This document shows positions 43,884 to 52,879 of a stretch of DNA of 64,000 bases, in pieces (within the stretch, counting starts at the first letter, position 1; every line of letters starts with the position of its first letter). A program made the position numbers and the translations under genes. Location of the stretch: assembly GCA_048594975.1 (NCBI GenBank), contig JBMDXQ010000141.1:1-64000 (forward strand), written 5' to 3'. Under the pieces are notes generated by a model. The model saw only the letters and a list, made by a program, of their open reading frames with translations, did no database searches and was not told where the DNA came from. The DNA is from JBMDXB01 sp048594975 (lineage in GTDB: Bacteria; Acidobacteriota; Vicinamibacteria; Vicinamibacterales; 2-12-FULL-66-21).

Positions 43884-46800
43884 CTAGTGCCTCCCGCCTC
43901 GCTCGCCGTTGCCGGTCGAGGTCACGGCCGGCGCAGGAGCGCGGTCGGGCATGTCGTTCCAGTTCATCACGGCGTTGAACACCATGTTGAACTCGCCGTG
44001 GTTCTGCCAGCGGTAGATGGGGTTGTTGGAGAACAGGATGACACGCCCCTTTCCCGTGTACCCGCCAGGGGTATCAATCGCGAAGGGGCGCTCCCGGATC
44101 TCGTCTGAGCCGCGCATCAGGCCGCTGAGCACGGCCGCTTCGCCGCCGACGAAGCGCGCGAGGACGTGCGCCTGGTCGGACTGCGCGACGCTCATGAGTG
44201 GTCCTCCGAGGTACTTCACCGGCATGATCCGATCCGTGTAGCCGTAGAAGACCGGGTGATCGAGGCGCAGCAGCTCCGCGTTGACCAGCGGGCGCGGCGC
44301 GTAGAACTGGTTGGACGTCGAACCGGAGGCGTCCACCGAGCGCGCAAACCCGAAGTCGGCCGGAAAGCGGACGGCGTTGCCCATCGCGATCAGCGTGCCC
44401 CCGCTGTCCAGGAACCTCGCGAACGCGTCCACGCCTTCCCCGCCCATGCCGCCGGTGATGTCGGGCGACTCGCCATACATCCCGAGGAACTTGTACTTGT
44501 CCGACCGCCGGTAGGGCACGGGCCGCGCCGCCGGCGGTGCGAACACCGCCTGCCTCGTCGCGGCCTGCGTTGGCATGACGATGACGTCGTAGTCGGCGCG
44601 CAGGTTGCCCTTGCGCACGCGCTCCTTGTAGATCAGGTCGTACGGGATCCCGAACCGGTCGAAGGTGAACCGCACCCACCCGATCTCCTGCGTGCCGGTC
44701 CACGTGGAATACATCGCGACGCGCGGCACGTCAGCCTCGTGCGACGGCACATCGGGGATCTTCGCGAGCGCCGCGGCGGTCAGCCCAAGCTCCTCGACGG
44801 CGGCGCGGACCGCCCTGAGATCCGCCCCCGCGGGAACGATGAAGGAGCCCGTCGGGAACTCGATGCCGGCCACGGAGAAGCTGCGATCCGCGATCTTCAT
44901 CGCGACGTTCCGCAGCCGGTATCGGAGCGCGATCATGTTCGTCGAGCCGTAGTGCGCGACGGCGAGGCCCGCATTGCCCGTGCCGGCGACCCGCCCCTTG
45001 ACGATCGCCTCCTTCACGGGCGTGACCCGGACGTCGAGGATCGCCTTGTCGGCAATCTCCTTCACGTCCACCTGCATCGCCAGCCCCATCGTCCAGCCGC
45101 TGTCGTCGTAGGTGCGGAGGTTGGGATCGGGGAACTGCTGACGCTCGATCAGGTTCTTCGCGAGCCTGCCGTACGGCTGGTCCCGCTTGACGATGTACGA
45201 ACCGGCCGGGAAGGCCGCGCCGCCGACCTTGAACTCGCCCGCGGCCTGCCCCACCTCGATTCGCTGAGCGCGCAGCAGGTTGACGAGCGTCGCGACGCGC
45301 GTCATATCGCGCTGCACGGGAATCACGTAGCCGTGCGGCGGCTCGTTCTTTCCCGCCTCGATCGAGTTGCGCGTCTTGCGGTAGAAGTTCTCGACCACGA
45401 GGTTGGGGAACATCGAGGTGAGCTGGAGCGCGCTCAGCACTCCGGTCTGCATGTAGTTGGCATTGTTGCGGCGCGAGAAGTTGTTCGCCGCGCCGGGTGG
45501 GACGGGCAGGCCGCGGTACCACTCGCGCGGCTGGTTGCCGCCGCGGCCGGTCGGCACCGTCGCGCCGCCGCGTCCCTCGCCCCGTCCTTCACCGCGCCCC
45601 TCGCCCCGCCCTTCACCGCGCCCACCGCCCCGCCCTTCACCGCGCCCACCGCCGCGCCCCTCTGACGTTCCGGCGGCTTGATCGCCGGGCGTCGGGGCGC
45701 CCGTCGCCGGACGTTCCTGCGCCCCCTGGGCTCTTTCTCCGCCTCGCCCGCGCCCGGCGCCGCGCCCGGCCGCGCCACCTTCGCCCCGGCCGGAGGCGGC
45801 CCCCGGACCGCTCTCCCGGCCCGACTGCGTCTCGTACATCCGCATCATCCCGTTGTGGTTGTACGCGACGGAGCCGAGGTAGCCGGGCGACCAGCCGTCC
45901 ATGAAGGCGTGGGTGTAGACGCCAGGCATGCCCCACTTCGTCATCTGCGCGAGCTCGAAGTTCGAGAAGAACGGCAGCTCCGCGAAGAGGATGGGATCGA
46001 GATTCGGGTTCTGCGGCGCCGCGCCGCTGTACGTGTAAAGCAGCGCCAGCGACTCGTGGAGATCGTGCACGATCGGCGGAAACGCGGTGAAGTACCAATC
46101 CACGATCGCGCGCATCGACACCTGCGAGAGGTTAATGTCGCGGTTGTTGTCGTGGTAGACGTACTTGCCCCAGTAGGGCACACCTGGGGTGGCGGCGGCG
46201 GGACTTGCGGGGGTTCCGGGGGTTCCGGGCGTCCCTTGCGTTCCTCGTTCCTGTTGGCTGTAGAACCAGTCCAGATAACGGTCGCGGCCGTCGGGGTCGG
46301 CCTGGGGCGTGACCGAGACGATGACGTTCTCGCGGATCTGCCGGACGAGCGGCGACGTCTCGGTCGCGAGCCGGTAGACGAGCTCCATCAGCATCTCTGA
46401 TGGGCCCGTTTCGCCGCTGTGCAGGCCCCCCATCAGGTGGTAGTGCGGCTTCGTGGTCGCGATCAACTCGCGGACCTGGTCGTCGGAGAGGCCGCGCGGA
46501 TCCGCGATCTTCGCGAACCGATCGCGATTCTGCTGCAGGTATTTGATGTTGTCGTCGGAAGAGACCCAGACCACAACGAGCTCGCGGTCCTCGTCCGAGC
46601 GGCCGATCGTCTCGACCTCGACACGCGGGGTCGCTGCCGCGAGCGCGCGATAGTACTTCAGCGCGTCGGCATAGTACGTGAGCTTGCCCGGCGCGCCGAT
46701 GTGGTAGCCGAGCACGTCCTTGGGCAAGGGGATGCCCTGTACCTTCGGCAGGTGATCGACTAGCGGGCTGATGAAGTACGGCTGTGTCGTCCACTCCTTC

Positions 46801-46940
46801 ACCGCCCGCGCGAAGTCCTCGTCCTGCGCCTGCTTCGGGTCGCGCGTCTCGGTGACCATGGGCTGCGCCGGCAGCCCGGCAGCGGCAAGCAGGACGGCAG
46901 CAGTCAGGAGCAGAGCCCATCGGGCCGGCAAGCTCTTCAT
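43884..46940 (-). CDS. Secreted M14 zinc carboxypeptidase-like protein with ThuA-like C-terminus
   Basis: 1018 residues from ATG 46,940, with a signal peptide (RWALLLTAAVLLAAAGLPAQ). The peptidase domain occupies about 50-430: zinc ligands in LMGGLHSGETGPSEM (H..E) and the third His in IVHDLHESLALLY. At about residues 430-470 lies a long GRGEGRG low-complexity insert that follows a Gln/Ala-rich stretch. The last 230 residues resemble a glutamine-amidotransferase/ThuA-like fold (YDVIVMPTQAATRQ, YGESPDITGGMGGEGVDAFA, FLDSGGTLIAMGNAVRF). It is exported and probably cleaves peptides outside the cytoplasm. Divergent from the deacetylase gene, 76 bases between starts. Confidence 0.85.
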   Translation of the reverse strand: MKSLPARWALLLTAAVLLAAAGLPAQPMVTETRDPKQAQDEDFARAVKEWTTQPYFISPLVDHLPKVQGIPLPKDVLGYHIGAPGKLTYYADALKYYRALAAATPRVEVETIGRSDEDRELVVVWVSSDDNIKYLQQNRDRFAKIADPRGLSDDQVRELIATTKPHYHLMGGLHSGETGPSEMLMELVYRLATETSPLVRQIRENVIVSVTPQADPDGRDRYLDWFYSQQERGTQGTPGTPGTPASPAAATPGVPYWGKYVYHDNNRDINLSQVSMRAIVDWYFTAFPPIVHDLHESLALLYTYSGAAPQNPNLDPILFAELPFFSNFELAQMTKWGMPGVYTHAFMDGWSPGYLGSVAYNHNGMMRMYETQSGRESGPGAASGRGEGGAAGRGAGRGRGGERAQGAQERPATGAPTPGDQAAGTSEGRGGGRGEGRGGGRGEGRGEGRGEGRGEGRGGATVPTGRGGNQPREWYRGLPVPPGAANNFSRRNNANYMQTGVLSALQLTSMFPNLVVENFYRKTRNSIEAGKNEPPHGYVIPVQRDMTRVATLVNLLRAQRIEVGQAAGEFKVGGAAFPAGSYIVKRDQPYGRLAKNLIERQQFPDPNLRTYDDSGWTMGLAMQVDVKEIADKAILDVRVTPVKEAIVKGRVAGTGNAGLAVAHYGSTNMIALRYRLRNVAMKIADRSFSVAGIEFPTGSFIVPAGADLRAVRAAVEELGLTAAALAKIPDVPSHEADVPRVAMYSTWTGTQEIGWVRFTFDRFGIPYDLIYKERVRKGNLRADYDVIVMPTQAATRQAVFAPPAARPVPYRRSDKYKFLGMYGESPDITGGMGGEGVDAFARFLDSGGTLIAMGNAVRFPADFGFARSVDASGSTSNQFYAPRPLVNAELLRLDHPVFYGYTDRIMPVKYLGGPLMSVAQSDQAHVLARFVGGEAAVLSGLMRGSDEIRERPFAIDTPGGYTGKGRVILFSNNPIYRWQNHGEFNMVFNAVMNWNDMPDRAPAPAVTSTGNGERGGRH
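45558..45662. repeat. Tandem GC-rich repeat inside the M14 peptidase gene
   Basis: Near-identical 12-18 base units (of the type CGCCCTTCACCG / CGCCCCTCGCCC on the plus strand) encode GRGEGRGGGRGEGR on the minus strand. The array is in frame and can vary in copy number without breaking the gene. Confidence 0.75.
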
Positions 46941-47016
46941 CGATATCTCCCCGCCGGCGCGCGGCGGCGCCGGCCAGTGTGTCAGATGGAAAAAGCTGTG
47001 GGATTCTATCAGAGGC

Positions 47017-47805
47017 ATGTTCGCGCTCCTCGTCGCCGTTGCGTTCGGCGCCGTGTTCCTTGCGCACACGGCACCATTCCCTTTCCTCCTCGAGGCGTTC
47101 CGGCCGAAGCACTCGGTGTGGCACATGCCGCGCGACCCCGCGCACCCGACGATCTACCTGACGTTCGACGACGGGCCCAACCGCGCGGCGACGCCGGCGC
47201 TGCTGGACGTGCTCCAGCGGGAAGGCGGTCGCGCGACTTTCTTCCTGATCGACAAGCACCTGACGGAGGAGACCGCGCCCATCGTGCGCCGGATGTTCGC
47301 CGAGGGCCATGCCGTGGCGCTCCATTCCGACACCCGCGTGCTGATGCTCAGGTCGCCCGAGGAGCTCGGGGAAACGCTGGCGGCCGCCGCCGACCGGATC
47401 GAGCAGTTAGCGGGATCTCGTCCCTGCCGCCTGTTCCGGCCGCATGCGGGATGGCGCGGCGGCGAGATGTACGCGGGCCTGGAACGGCTGGACTACAGGC
47501 TGGCCGGCTGGAGCTGGGGACTCTGGGACTGGAACTGGTGGAGGCCGCGCGCCGCCGACGACTTGGCGCGGCGGCTCTCACGCCGCGCCTCGCCGGGCGA
47601 CATCATCGTCATGCACGACGGCCACCACGTGAACCCGCGCGCGGATCGCCGCTACGCCGTCGAGGCCGTGGCGCTGCTGATCCCCGCGCTCCGCGCGCGC
47701 GGCTTCGCATTCGGCACGATGTGTGAACCCGGGACGCTTACGCCTTCGCACGAAGCGGAGACCGTGCCGGCCAGCGGGTATCCACTTCCTGCCAGCGCCG
47801 AGTGA
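47017..47805 (+). CDS. Polysaccharide deacetylase-fold protein lacking one metal His
   Basis: 262 residues from ATG 47,017 after AGAGG. An N-terminal membrane helix (FALLVAVAFGAVFLAHTAP) anchors the domain. NodB motif 1, IYLTFDDGPNRAATPALLDV, is intact with both Asp. Motif 2 normally reads HSxxH; here it is VALHSDTRVLML, with Arg where the second His should be. Motif 3-like FRPHAGWRGGEM and motif 4/5 GDIIVMHDGHH follow. The altered motif could mean a different metal arrangement or a non-deacetylase role. Alone on the plus strand, divergent from the peptidase gene. Confidence 0.75.
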   Translation: MFALLVAVAFGAVFLAHTAPFPFLLEAFRPKHSVWHMPRDPAHPTIYLTFDDGPNRAATPALLDVLQREGGRATFFLIDKHLTEETAPIVRRMFAEGHAVALHSDTRVLMLRSPEELGETLAAAADRIEQLAGSRPCRLFRPHAGWRGGEMYAGLERLDYRLAGWSWGLWDWNWWRPRAADDLARRLSRRASPGDIIVMHDGHHVNPRADRRYAVEAVALLIPALRARGFAFGTMCEPGTLTPSHEAETVPASGYPLPASAE

Positions 47806-47807
47806 CC

Positions 47808-48533
47808 CTATTGTTTCGGTTTGCCCGTCATCGGCACGAACCGCACGGGCAGCGTCTCGAGCGTCTCGAGCCCCTGCGCCGTCTTGCGCAGGATGCGCAG
47901 CTCCTGGACGATGTCGCCGACCGGTATCGCCATCACCCCGTCCACCTTCAGCTGCTCGACGAGCGCCGGCGGTACCTCGTCGGGCGCGGCGGTCACGATC
48001 ACCCGGTCGAACGGCGCCTCCTCAGGCCATCCGAGATAGCCGTTGCCCGCGCGCACGTGTACGTTGCGGTAGCCGAGCGATGCCAGGGTCCCGCGGGCGC
48101 GCTCCGCCAGCGGCTCCACGATTTCGATCGTGTAGACCTCCTTCACCAGCTCGGCAAGTACCGCCGCCTGGTACCCCGATCCGGTCCCGATCTCGAGGAC
48201 GCGATCGATCGGCTTCACGTCGAGCGCCTGCGTCATGAAGGCGACGATGTAGGGCTGGGAAATCGTCTGGCCGTGGCCGATAGGCACGGGAAAGTCGCCG
48301 TACGCGTCGTGGCGCTGCGGGTCGGGGACGAACAGGTGCCGCGGTACCTTCAGCATCGCGTCGAGCACGCGCGGTGACGTGATGTCGCGCGTGCGCAGCT
48401 GCTCGGCAACCATCGCGCGCCGCTGCGCCTCGAAGTCCTGTACGGCCGGCCGATCGCCGTTGCCCGACGCGCAGGCGACGACACCCAGAAGCACGCAGAG
48501 CGAGATGAGAACGACAAAGGCGGCGTTCACCAT
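47808..48533 (-). CDS. pcm: Protein-L-isoaspartate O-methyltransferase, lipoprotein form
   Basis: 241 residues from ATG 48,533. The N-terminus AFVVLISLCVLLGVVACASG is a lipoprotein signal with Cys at about residue 21, so the enzyme would be anchored in the periplasm, unlike cytoplasmic Pcm. The body is canonical: MVAEQLRTRDITSPRVLDAM, VPRHLFVPD, YGDFPVPIGHGQTISQPYIV, the SAM-binding VLEIGTGSGYQAAVLAELV and VTAAPDEVPPALVEQL. It would methylate damaged isoaspartyl residues. SAM supply in the periplasm is a puzzle for this arrangement, although such exported Pcm forms exist. Confidence 0.9.
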   Translation of the reverse strand: MVNAAFVVLISLCVLLGVVACASGNGDRPAVQDFEAQRRAMVAEQLRTRDITSPRVLDAMLKVPRHLFVPDPQRHDAYGDFPVPIGHGQTISQPYIVAFMTQALDVKPIDRVLEIGTGSGYQAAVLAELVKEVYTIEIVEPLAERARGTLASLGYRNVHVRAGNGYLGWPEEAPFDRVIVTAAPDEVPPALVEQLKVDGVMAIPVGDIVQELRILRKTAQGLETLETLPVRFVPMTGKPKQ

Positions 48534-48654
48534 GCCTGCCTCCCGATCCCGGCCGATCGCTACGACTGTAGCGCAGATCGCCCGGCCCGCCTCCACGTCC
48601 GATCGCCTGCGCCGAGGTCCGGGACGTGCCGGCGACGCGGCCCGCGGCTGCCGC

Positions 48655-48684
48655 TTGACAGGAACGTCCCCTATGTCCTACCCT
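48655..48684 (+). promoter_or_regulatory. Promoter upstream of the SAM riboswitch
   Basis: TTGACA at 48,655-48,660 and TACCCT at 48,679-48,684, spaced 18 bases, end about 28 bases before the riboswitch P1 stem. The -35 is perfect and the -10 weak. Confidence 0.5.
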
Positions 48685-48711
48685 GCCCTTTGTCTGCGCA
48701 CGCCGCAGACG

Positions 48712-48810
48712 CTTATCCAGAGTGGCCGAGGGAACAGGCCCGACGACGCCACAGCAACCAGGCGCTGACGCCCAGGTGCTACTTCCTGCCCGATAGTCGG
48801 GAGAGATAAT
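48712..48810 (+). promoter_or_regulatory. SAM-I (S-box) riboswitch
   Basis: The conserved elements appear in order: CTTATCCAGAGTGGC with the kink-turn GA, GAGGGAACAGGCCC, GACGCCACAGCAACC, CCAGGTGCTACTTCCTGC and GAGAGATAA pairing back with CTTATC (P1). This matches the SAM-I consensus closely. It precedes the homoserine dehydrogenase, aspartate kinase and trans-sulfuration genes, which are needed to make methionine, so high SAM should switch the operon off. About 165 bases separate it from the first start codon, room for a terminator or an RBS-sequestering helix. Confidence 0.93.
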
Positions 48811-48975
48811 CGCCTCGGTAGACCGTTCCGGTCACTGAAGTATCTCACTCCCAGCTTTCCGGCCGGCGCGCGTTCGCCGTGAGGGCGCGCGCGCATGGCC
48901 GCGCGGACGCCTCGTGATCCGTTCCCGCGCCCCGGCGCGCGTGCAGCTCACGGCCGCCCCGCAGGAGACGACGGT

Positions 48976-50283
48976 ATGACCCTGACCGCAGCGGTGCCGG
49001 CATTCCCACTGACCCACCTCTCCGCCCGCCCGGCCTCGCGCCCGCTGGACATCGCGCTCCTGGGTCTCGGCCGCGTCGGCGCCGCCGTGGCGTCGCTCGC
49101 GCTGGCGCCGCCGGAGCCGCTCGGCGTCGACCTGCGCATCGACGGCGCGCTTGTCCGCGACTGCACGCGCCCGCGCGAGGACGGCCTGCACCGCCGCGTG
49201 CGCCTGACCGGCGACGGCGCCGATCTGCTCGCGCGCGCGCCCGACATCGTGGTCGAGGTGCTGGGAGGCCTCGAACCGGCACGCACGTTCGTCCTCGCCG
49301 CGCTCGAGCGGGGCCTCCCGGTGGTCACCGCGAACAAGTCGTTGATGGCGGCGCACGGCGACGAACTGCTCGCCGCGGCGGCCGCGAGCGGGGCGCCGCT
49401 GCGTTACGAGGCGTGCGTGCTCGCCGGCGTGCCGTTCCTCGGCACGTTCGCCGCACGGCCGCTCGCCGCGCGCGTCACGCGCGTCACCGGCATCGTGAAC
49501 GGCACCACGAACTACATCCTCACGCAGATGGAGCACGGGCGGCAGGACTTCGAAGATGCGCTCGCCGACGCGCAGCGCCTCGGATACGCGGAACCCGATC
49601 CGGCCAGCGACATCGACGGCCTCGATGCGGTGGAAAAGCTGGCGGTGCTCGTCCGGCACTTCGGCCACCGCAGCGTGCGCCCGGCGGACATGGAAACGCG
49701 CGGCATCCGTGCAATCCAGACCGCCGACCTGGAGCAGGCGCGCGCGTTCGGCGGTGCGATCAAGTTCGTCGCGCACGCCGACTGGAGCGACGGCGGCGTC
49801 GAGGCCTTCGTTGGCCCGGCATTCGTACCCGCACGGGACCGGCTCTCCGGCATCGACGGCGTTGAGAACGCGGTACGGCTGCAGGGCGCCGATGCAGCTG
49901 CGCTGTTCTTCGCGGGCCCGGGCGCCGGGCCCGCGGTCACCGCGGCGACGATCCTCGACGACGTCGCGGAGTGCTGCGCCGGCCGGACCCCGCGTGCGCG
50001 GCGCCGCATCGCAGCAGAACCGGCGCGCTGCTGCGCCCCCGCGACGTCCTGGTTCGTCCGGCTGAGCGGCGTCACCCTTCCGCACGGGTCCGACATCGCG
50101 GACCTGCTCGGGTCGTACGGCGTGTGGCTGCGGCGCGTGTCGGACCTCGCGACGAGGGGCGGCCGCCAGACCTGCTACCTCCTGACCTGGCCGTCGCCGC
50201 GCGCGGCCATCGAGCGCGCGCTGGCGGCACTCGCCGATGCTGCCGCCTGCGACGCGTTCTGCATCCGGACGCTGGAGCGCTGA
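48976..50283 (+). CDS. hom: Homoserine dehydrogenase
   Basis: 435 residues from ATG 48,976. NAD(P)-binding start LDIALLGLGRVGAAVASLAL, the cofactor/substrate region VVEVLGGLEPARTFVLAALE, and VVTANKSLMAAHGDELLAAA with the conserved Lys. The core signature VTGIVNGTTNYILTQM and GYAEPDPASDIDGLDAVEKL contain catalytic Glu/Asp/Lys residues. Residues 340-435 are a shorter C-terminal regulatory-type region. It reduces aspartate semialdehyde to homoserine. First gene behind the SAM-I riboswitch; its stop is 1 base from the aspartate kinase start, so translation is coupled. Confidence 0.92.
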   Translation: MTLTAAVPAFPLTHLSARPASRPLDIALLGLGRVGAAVASLALAPPEPLGVDLRIDGALVRDCTRPREDGLHRRVRLTGDGADLLARAPDIVVEVLGGLEPARTFVLAALERGLPVVTANKSLMAAHGDELLAAAAASGAPLRYEACVLAGVPFLGTFAARPLAARVTRVTGIVNGTTNYILTQMEHGRQDFEDALADAQRLGYAEPDPASDIDGLDAVEKLAVLVRHFGHRSVRPADMETRGIRAIQTADLEQARAFGGAIKFVAHADWSDGGVEAFVGPAFVPARDRLSGIDGVENAVRLQGADAAALFFAGPGAGPAVTAATILDDVAECCAGRTPRARRRIAAEPARCCAPATSWFVRLSGVTLPHGSDIADLLGSYGVWLRRVSDLATRGGRQTCYLLTWPSPRAAIERALAALADAAACDAFCIRTLER

Positions 50284-50284
50284 C

Positions 50285-51016
50285 GTGGCGGCCGTGACCG
50301 TGATCAAGATCGGCGGGTCGGTGCTCAGGAACGCGGCAGATTACCGGCGTGCCGCCGCGTTCCTCACGGCACGACTCGACGAGTACCCGGGCGAACGGCT
50401 GGTAGCGGTCGTTTCGGCGGAGTACGGCGCGACCGACGCGCTGCTCTCGGCCGCGCGAGAGATCGTCGCCGAGCCCGATCCAGCTACGCTCGACCTGCTC
50501 TGGTCAACCGGCGAACTGCGGTCGGCGGCGCTGCTCGCGCTGCAGCTCCAGGCGCGCGGCATCCGTGCCGCCGCCGTCAACGTCCATCAGACCGGGCTGT
50601 TGGAGCCGGACGGCCGCCACGGGGCACGGCACGTCCACGTCCGCACGCTGCGGCTCGCCGCGGCGCTTGCCGCACACGACATCGTGGTCGCGCCGGGATT
50701 CCTCGCGCGCGGCAGCGGCGACGCCGTCGTGTCGCTCGGGCGTGGCGGCTCGGATCTCACGGCCGTCCTGCTGGCCGCCGGCCTGGGCGCCCGGCGCTGC
50801 GAGCTCGTCAAGGACGTTCCGGGCTATTACTCCGCCGACCCGAACGTCGATCCGTCGGCGGCCCACCTGCCCAGCCTCGATTTCGATCGAGCGCTGGCGA
50901 TGGCCGACGCGGGCTGCGACCTGGTGCAGCGCCAGGCGCTCGAGGCCGCGCGCGAGCGCCGGCTGCCGCTCGTCGTCCGCGCCATCCACTCGGAGACGCG
51001 AACCGTTGTGAACTGA
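50285..51016 (+). CDS. Aspartate kinase, catalytic domain only
   Basis: 243 residues from GTG 50,285. The amino-acid-kinase fold begins VTVIKIGGSVLRNAADYRRA; VAVVSAEYGATDALLSAARE and DLLWSTGELRSAALLALQLQ correspond to the substrate loops, and VVAPGFLARGSGDAVVSLGRGGSDLT to the ATP/aspartate site. It stops after the kinase domain; the ACT regulatory domains of normal LysC/ThrA/MetL enzymes are absent. Feedback by lysine or threonine is therefore unlikely, and control would come from the SAM riboswitch. It phosphorylates aspartate at the head of the pathway. Confidence 0.85.
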   Translation: MAAVTVIKIGGSVLRNAADYRRAAAFLTARLDEYPGERLVAVVSAEYGATDALLSAAREIVAEPDPATLDLLWSTGELRSAALLALQLQARGIRAAAVNVHQTGLLEPDGRHGARHVHVRTLRLAAALAAHDIVVAPGFLARGSGDAVVSLGRGGSDLTAVLLAAGLGARRCELVKDVPGYYSADPNVDPSAAHLPSLDFDRALAMADAGCDLVQRQALEAARERRLPLVVRAIHSETRTVVN

Positions 51017-51029
51017 GGGAGCCACGACC

Positions 51030-52211
51030 ATGGAATTCTCGACTCGAACAATCCACGCGGGACAGCCGTCGGAGCCGGGCACGGGTGCGTTGATCGCGCC
51101 GATCTTCCAGACGTCCACCTACGAGCAGGAGGCACCCGGGCGCCATCACGGGTTCGACTATTCGCGCACCAACAACCCGACGCGCGCGCGGCTCGAGGCG
51201 GTGCTCGCAGACCTGGAAGGGGTCGAGCACGCGGCGGTGTTCGCCTCCGGGCTGGCGGCCGAGAACGCGGTGCTGCAGGCCTGGCTGAAGCCGGGGGACG
51301 AGATCATCATCGGCCTCGACGTCTACGGCGGCACCTACCGGATTCTCAACCGCGTGTTCCAGGCGCAGGGCTGTCGCATCAGGCAGGTCGATCTCGCCGA
51401 TGCCGGCGCGCTTGCCGCGGCGCTCGGACCGGCATCGCGGCTGGTCTGGCTCGAATCGCCCACGAACCCGCGCCTGCTGATTTACGACATCGCCGCGATC
51501 GCCGCCGCCGCGCACGCGCGCGGTGCGCTGCTCGTCGTCGACAACACGTTCGCCACGCCGTACTTCCAGCAACCCTTCCAGCTCGGCGCCGACATCGTCG
51601 TCCATTCCGTCACGAAGTACCTCGCCGGTCATTCCGACCTCATCCAGGGCGCGGTGCTGGCGAAGGAGGCCGCCGTCTTCGAGCCGGTCAAGTTCCTGCA
51701 GAATGCGACCGGCGGCGTGCCGTCGCCGTTCGACTGCTGGCTGACGCTGCGGGGACTCAAGACGCTCGAGCTGCGCATGCTGCGGCACGCCGAGAACGCC
51801 GACGCGATCGCCAACGCGCTCGCCCGGCACCCGCAGGTGAAGCGCGTGCACTTCCCCGGCTTGCCCGACCATCCGAACCACGATGTCGCCAGGCGGCAGA
51901 TGACCGGCTTCGGCGGCATGGTGTCGTTCGAGCTGGACGGCACGGTGGAAGAGGTCGTGGACTTCGTCTCCTCGCGACGTTTCTTTGCCCTGGGGGAGAG
52001 CCTGGGCGGCGTGAAGTCGCTCGTCTGTCACCCGGCGCGCATGACGCATGCGTCGATTCCGCCGGAGGAGCGGGCGAAGCTCGGGTTGAGTGACACGCTG
52101 GTCAGGCTGTCACCGGGCTGCGAACATCGCAGGGATCTCGTCGCGGACCTCGTCGAAGGGCTCGACGCTGTGCAGCGGGCGCGCGAGGCTCAGGCGGTTG
52201 TCGTGGTGTGA
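51030..52211 (+). CDS. Cys/Met metabolism PLP enzyme (cystathionine gamma-synthase/lyase type)
   Basis: 393 residues, complete. FSTRTIHAGQPSEPGTGALI, YSRTNNPTRARLEAVLADLE and HAAVFASGLAAENAVLQAWL are family hallmarks. The PLP-binding Asp is in LLVVDNTFATPYFQQP and the Schiff-base Lys in VVHSVTKYLAGHSDLIQG. SLGGVKSLVCHPARMTHASI and LVRLSPGCEH end the domain. The position behind homoserine dehydrogenase and the riboswitch favours cystathionine gamma-synthase or O-acylhomoserine sulfhydrylase over a degradative lyase. Gap to the kinase is 13 bases. Confidence 0.9.
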   Translation: MEFSTRTIHAGQPSEPGTGALIAPIFQTSTYEQEAPGRHHGFDYSRTNNPTRARLEAVLADLEGVEHAAVFASGLAAENAVLQAWLKPGDEIIIGLDVYGGTYRILNRVFQAQGCRIRQVDLADAGALAAALGPASRLVWLESPTNPRLLIYDIAAIAAAAHARGALLVVDNTFATPYFQQPFQLGADIVVHSVTKYLAGHSDLIQGAVLAKEAAVFEPVKFLQNATGGVPSPFDCWLTLRGLKTLELRMLRHAENADAIANALARHPQVKRVHFPGLPDHPNHDVARRQMTGFGGMVSFELDGTVEEVVDFVSSRRFFALGESLGGVKSLVCHPARMTHASIPPEERAKLGLSDTLVRLSPGCEHRRDLVADLVEGLDAVQRAREAQAVVVV

Positions 52212-52253
52212 AGGCGCCCGTTCGCCGGCACGCGTCGTGCTTCGAGGTCTGCC

Positions 52254-52823
52254 ATGACGGCGAATCCCTGGCGTGGCGCAGCGGCAGGAGCACTTGGCGG
52301 CATCGTCGGATCGTGGGCGATGGTGCGGTTCAATCACCTGGTCGGGGGCAGCGAAGAAGACGGCGGCAGCCACGGGCATCGCCGCCGCCACGCGAGCCCG
52401 AACGACACCGACGGCACCATTCCGGACCAGCCCGCGTCGAGCCAGACAGCGGCGCGCGCCTCGGAAGCGCTGCTCGGGCGCTCCCTCGACGAGCGGGAAC
52501 GGCAGCAGGTCGGCCCGCTGTTCCACTACGCGTTCGGCGCGCTGGCAGGCGCCGTCTACGGCGCGATCGCCGAACGCGAGCCGGCCGCGACCGCCGGTGG
52601 GGGCGCGCCGTTTGGCGCCGCCGTGTGGCTCGCAGCCGTCGAGATCGGGCTCCCGGCTGCGGGACTGGCGCGCAACCCCACCACCTACCCGCTGTCGCGC
52701 CACGCCGCGGCGCTCGGAACGCACCTCGTGTTCGGCCTCACGGTGGAAGGCGTGCGCCGGACGCTGCGAGGACGCACGGCCCGGGGAGTGGAGCGCTCAA
52801 CAGGCGGGCCGCAGCGACCGTAG
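52254..52823 (+). CDS. DUF1440/YagU-like membrane protein
   Basis: 189 residues. WRGAAAGALGGIVGSWAMVR is a glycine-rich first helix; a polar His/Asp-rich loop (residues about 35-75) follows. Then YAFGALAGAVYGAIAERE, GAPFGAAVWLAAVEIGLPAA and SRHAAALGTHLVFGLTVEGV complete a four-helix membrane protein of the DUF1440 kind. The role in this lineage is unknown. It is on the same strand as the methionine operon, 42 bases after it, but probably unrelated. Confidence 0.7.
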   Translation: MTANPWRGAAAGALGGIVGSWAMVRFNHLVGGSEEDGGSHGHRRRHASPNDTDGTIPDQPASSQTAARASEALLGRSLDERERQQVGPLFHYAFGALAGAVYGAIAEREPAATAGGGAPFGAAVWLAAVEIGLPAAGLARNPTTYPLSRHAAALGTHLVFGLTVEGVRRTLRGRTARGVERSTGGPQRP

Positions 52824-52879
52824 TGGCAGAGCCCTTTCGGGCTCGCCCCTGAAGCGCTGCGCTACGAAGCGCGTCGCCA

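Noticed and set aside
48597..48711. Second structured RNA upstream of the SAM riboswitch
   Set aside because: The stretch contains a promoter but no conserved RNA motif that I can recognise.
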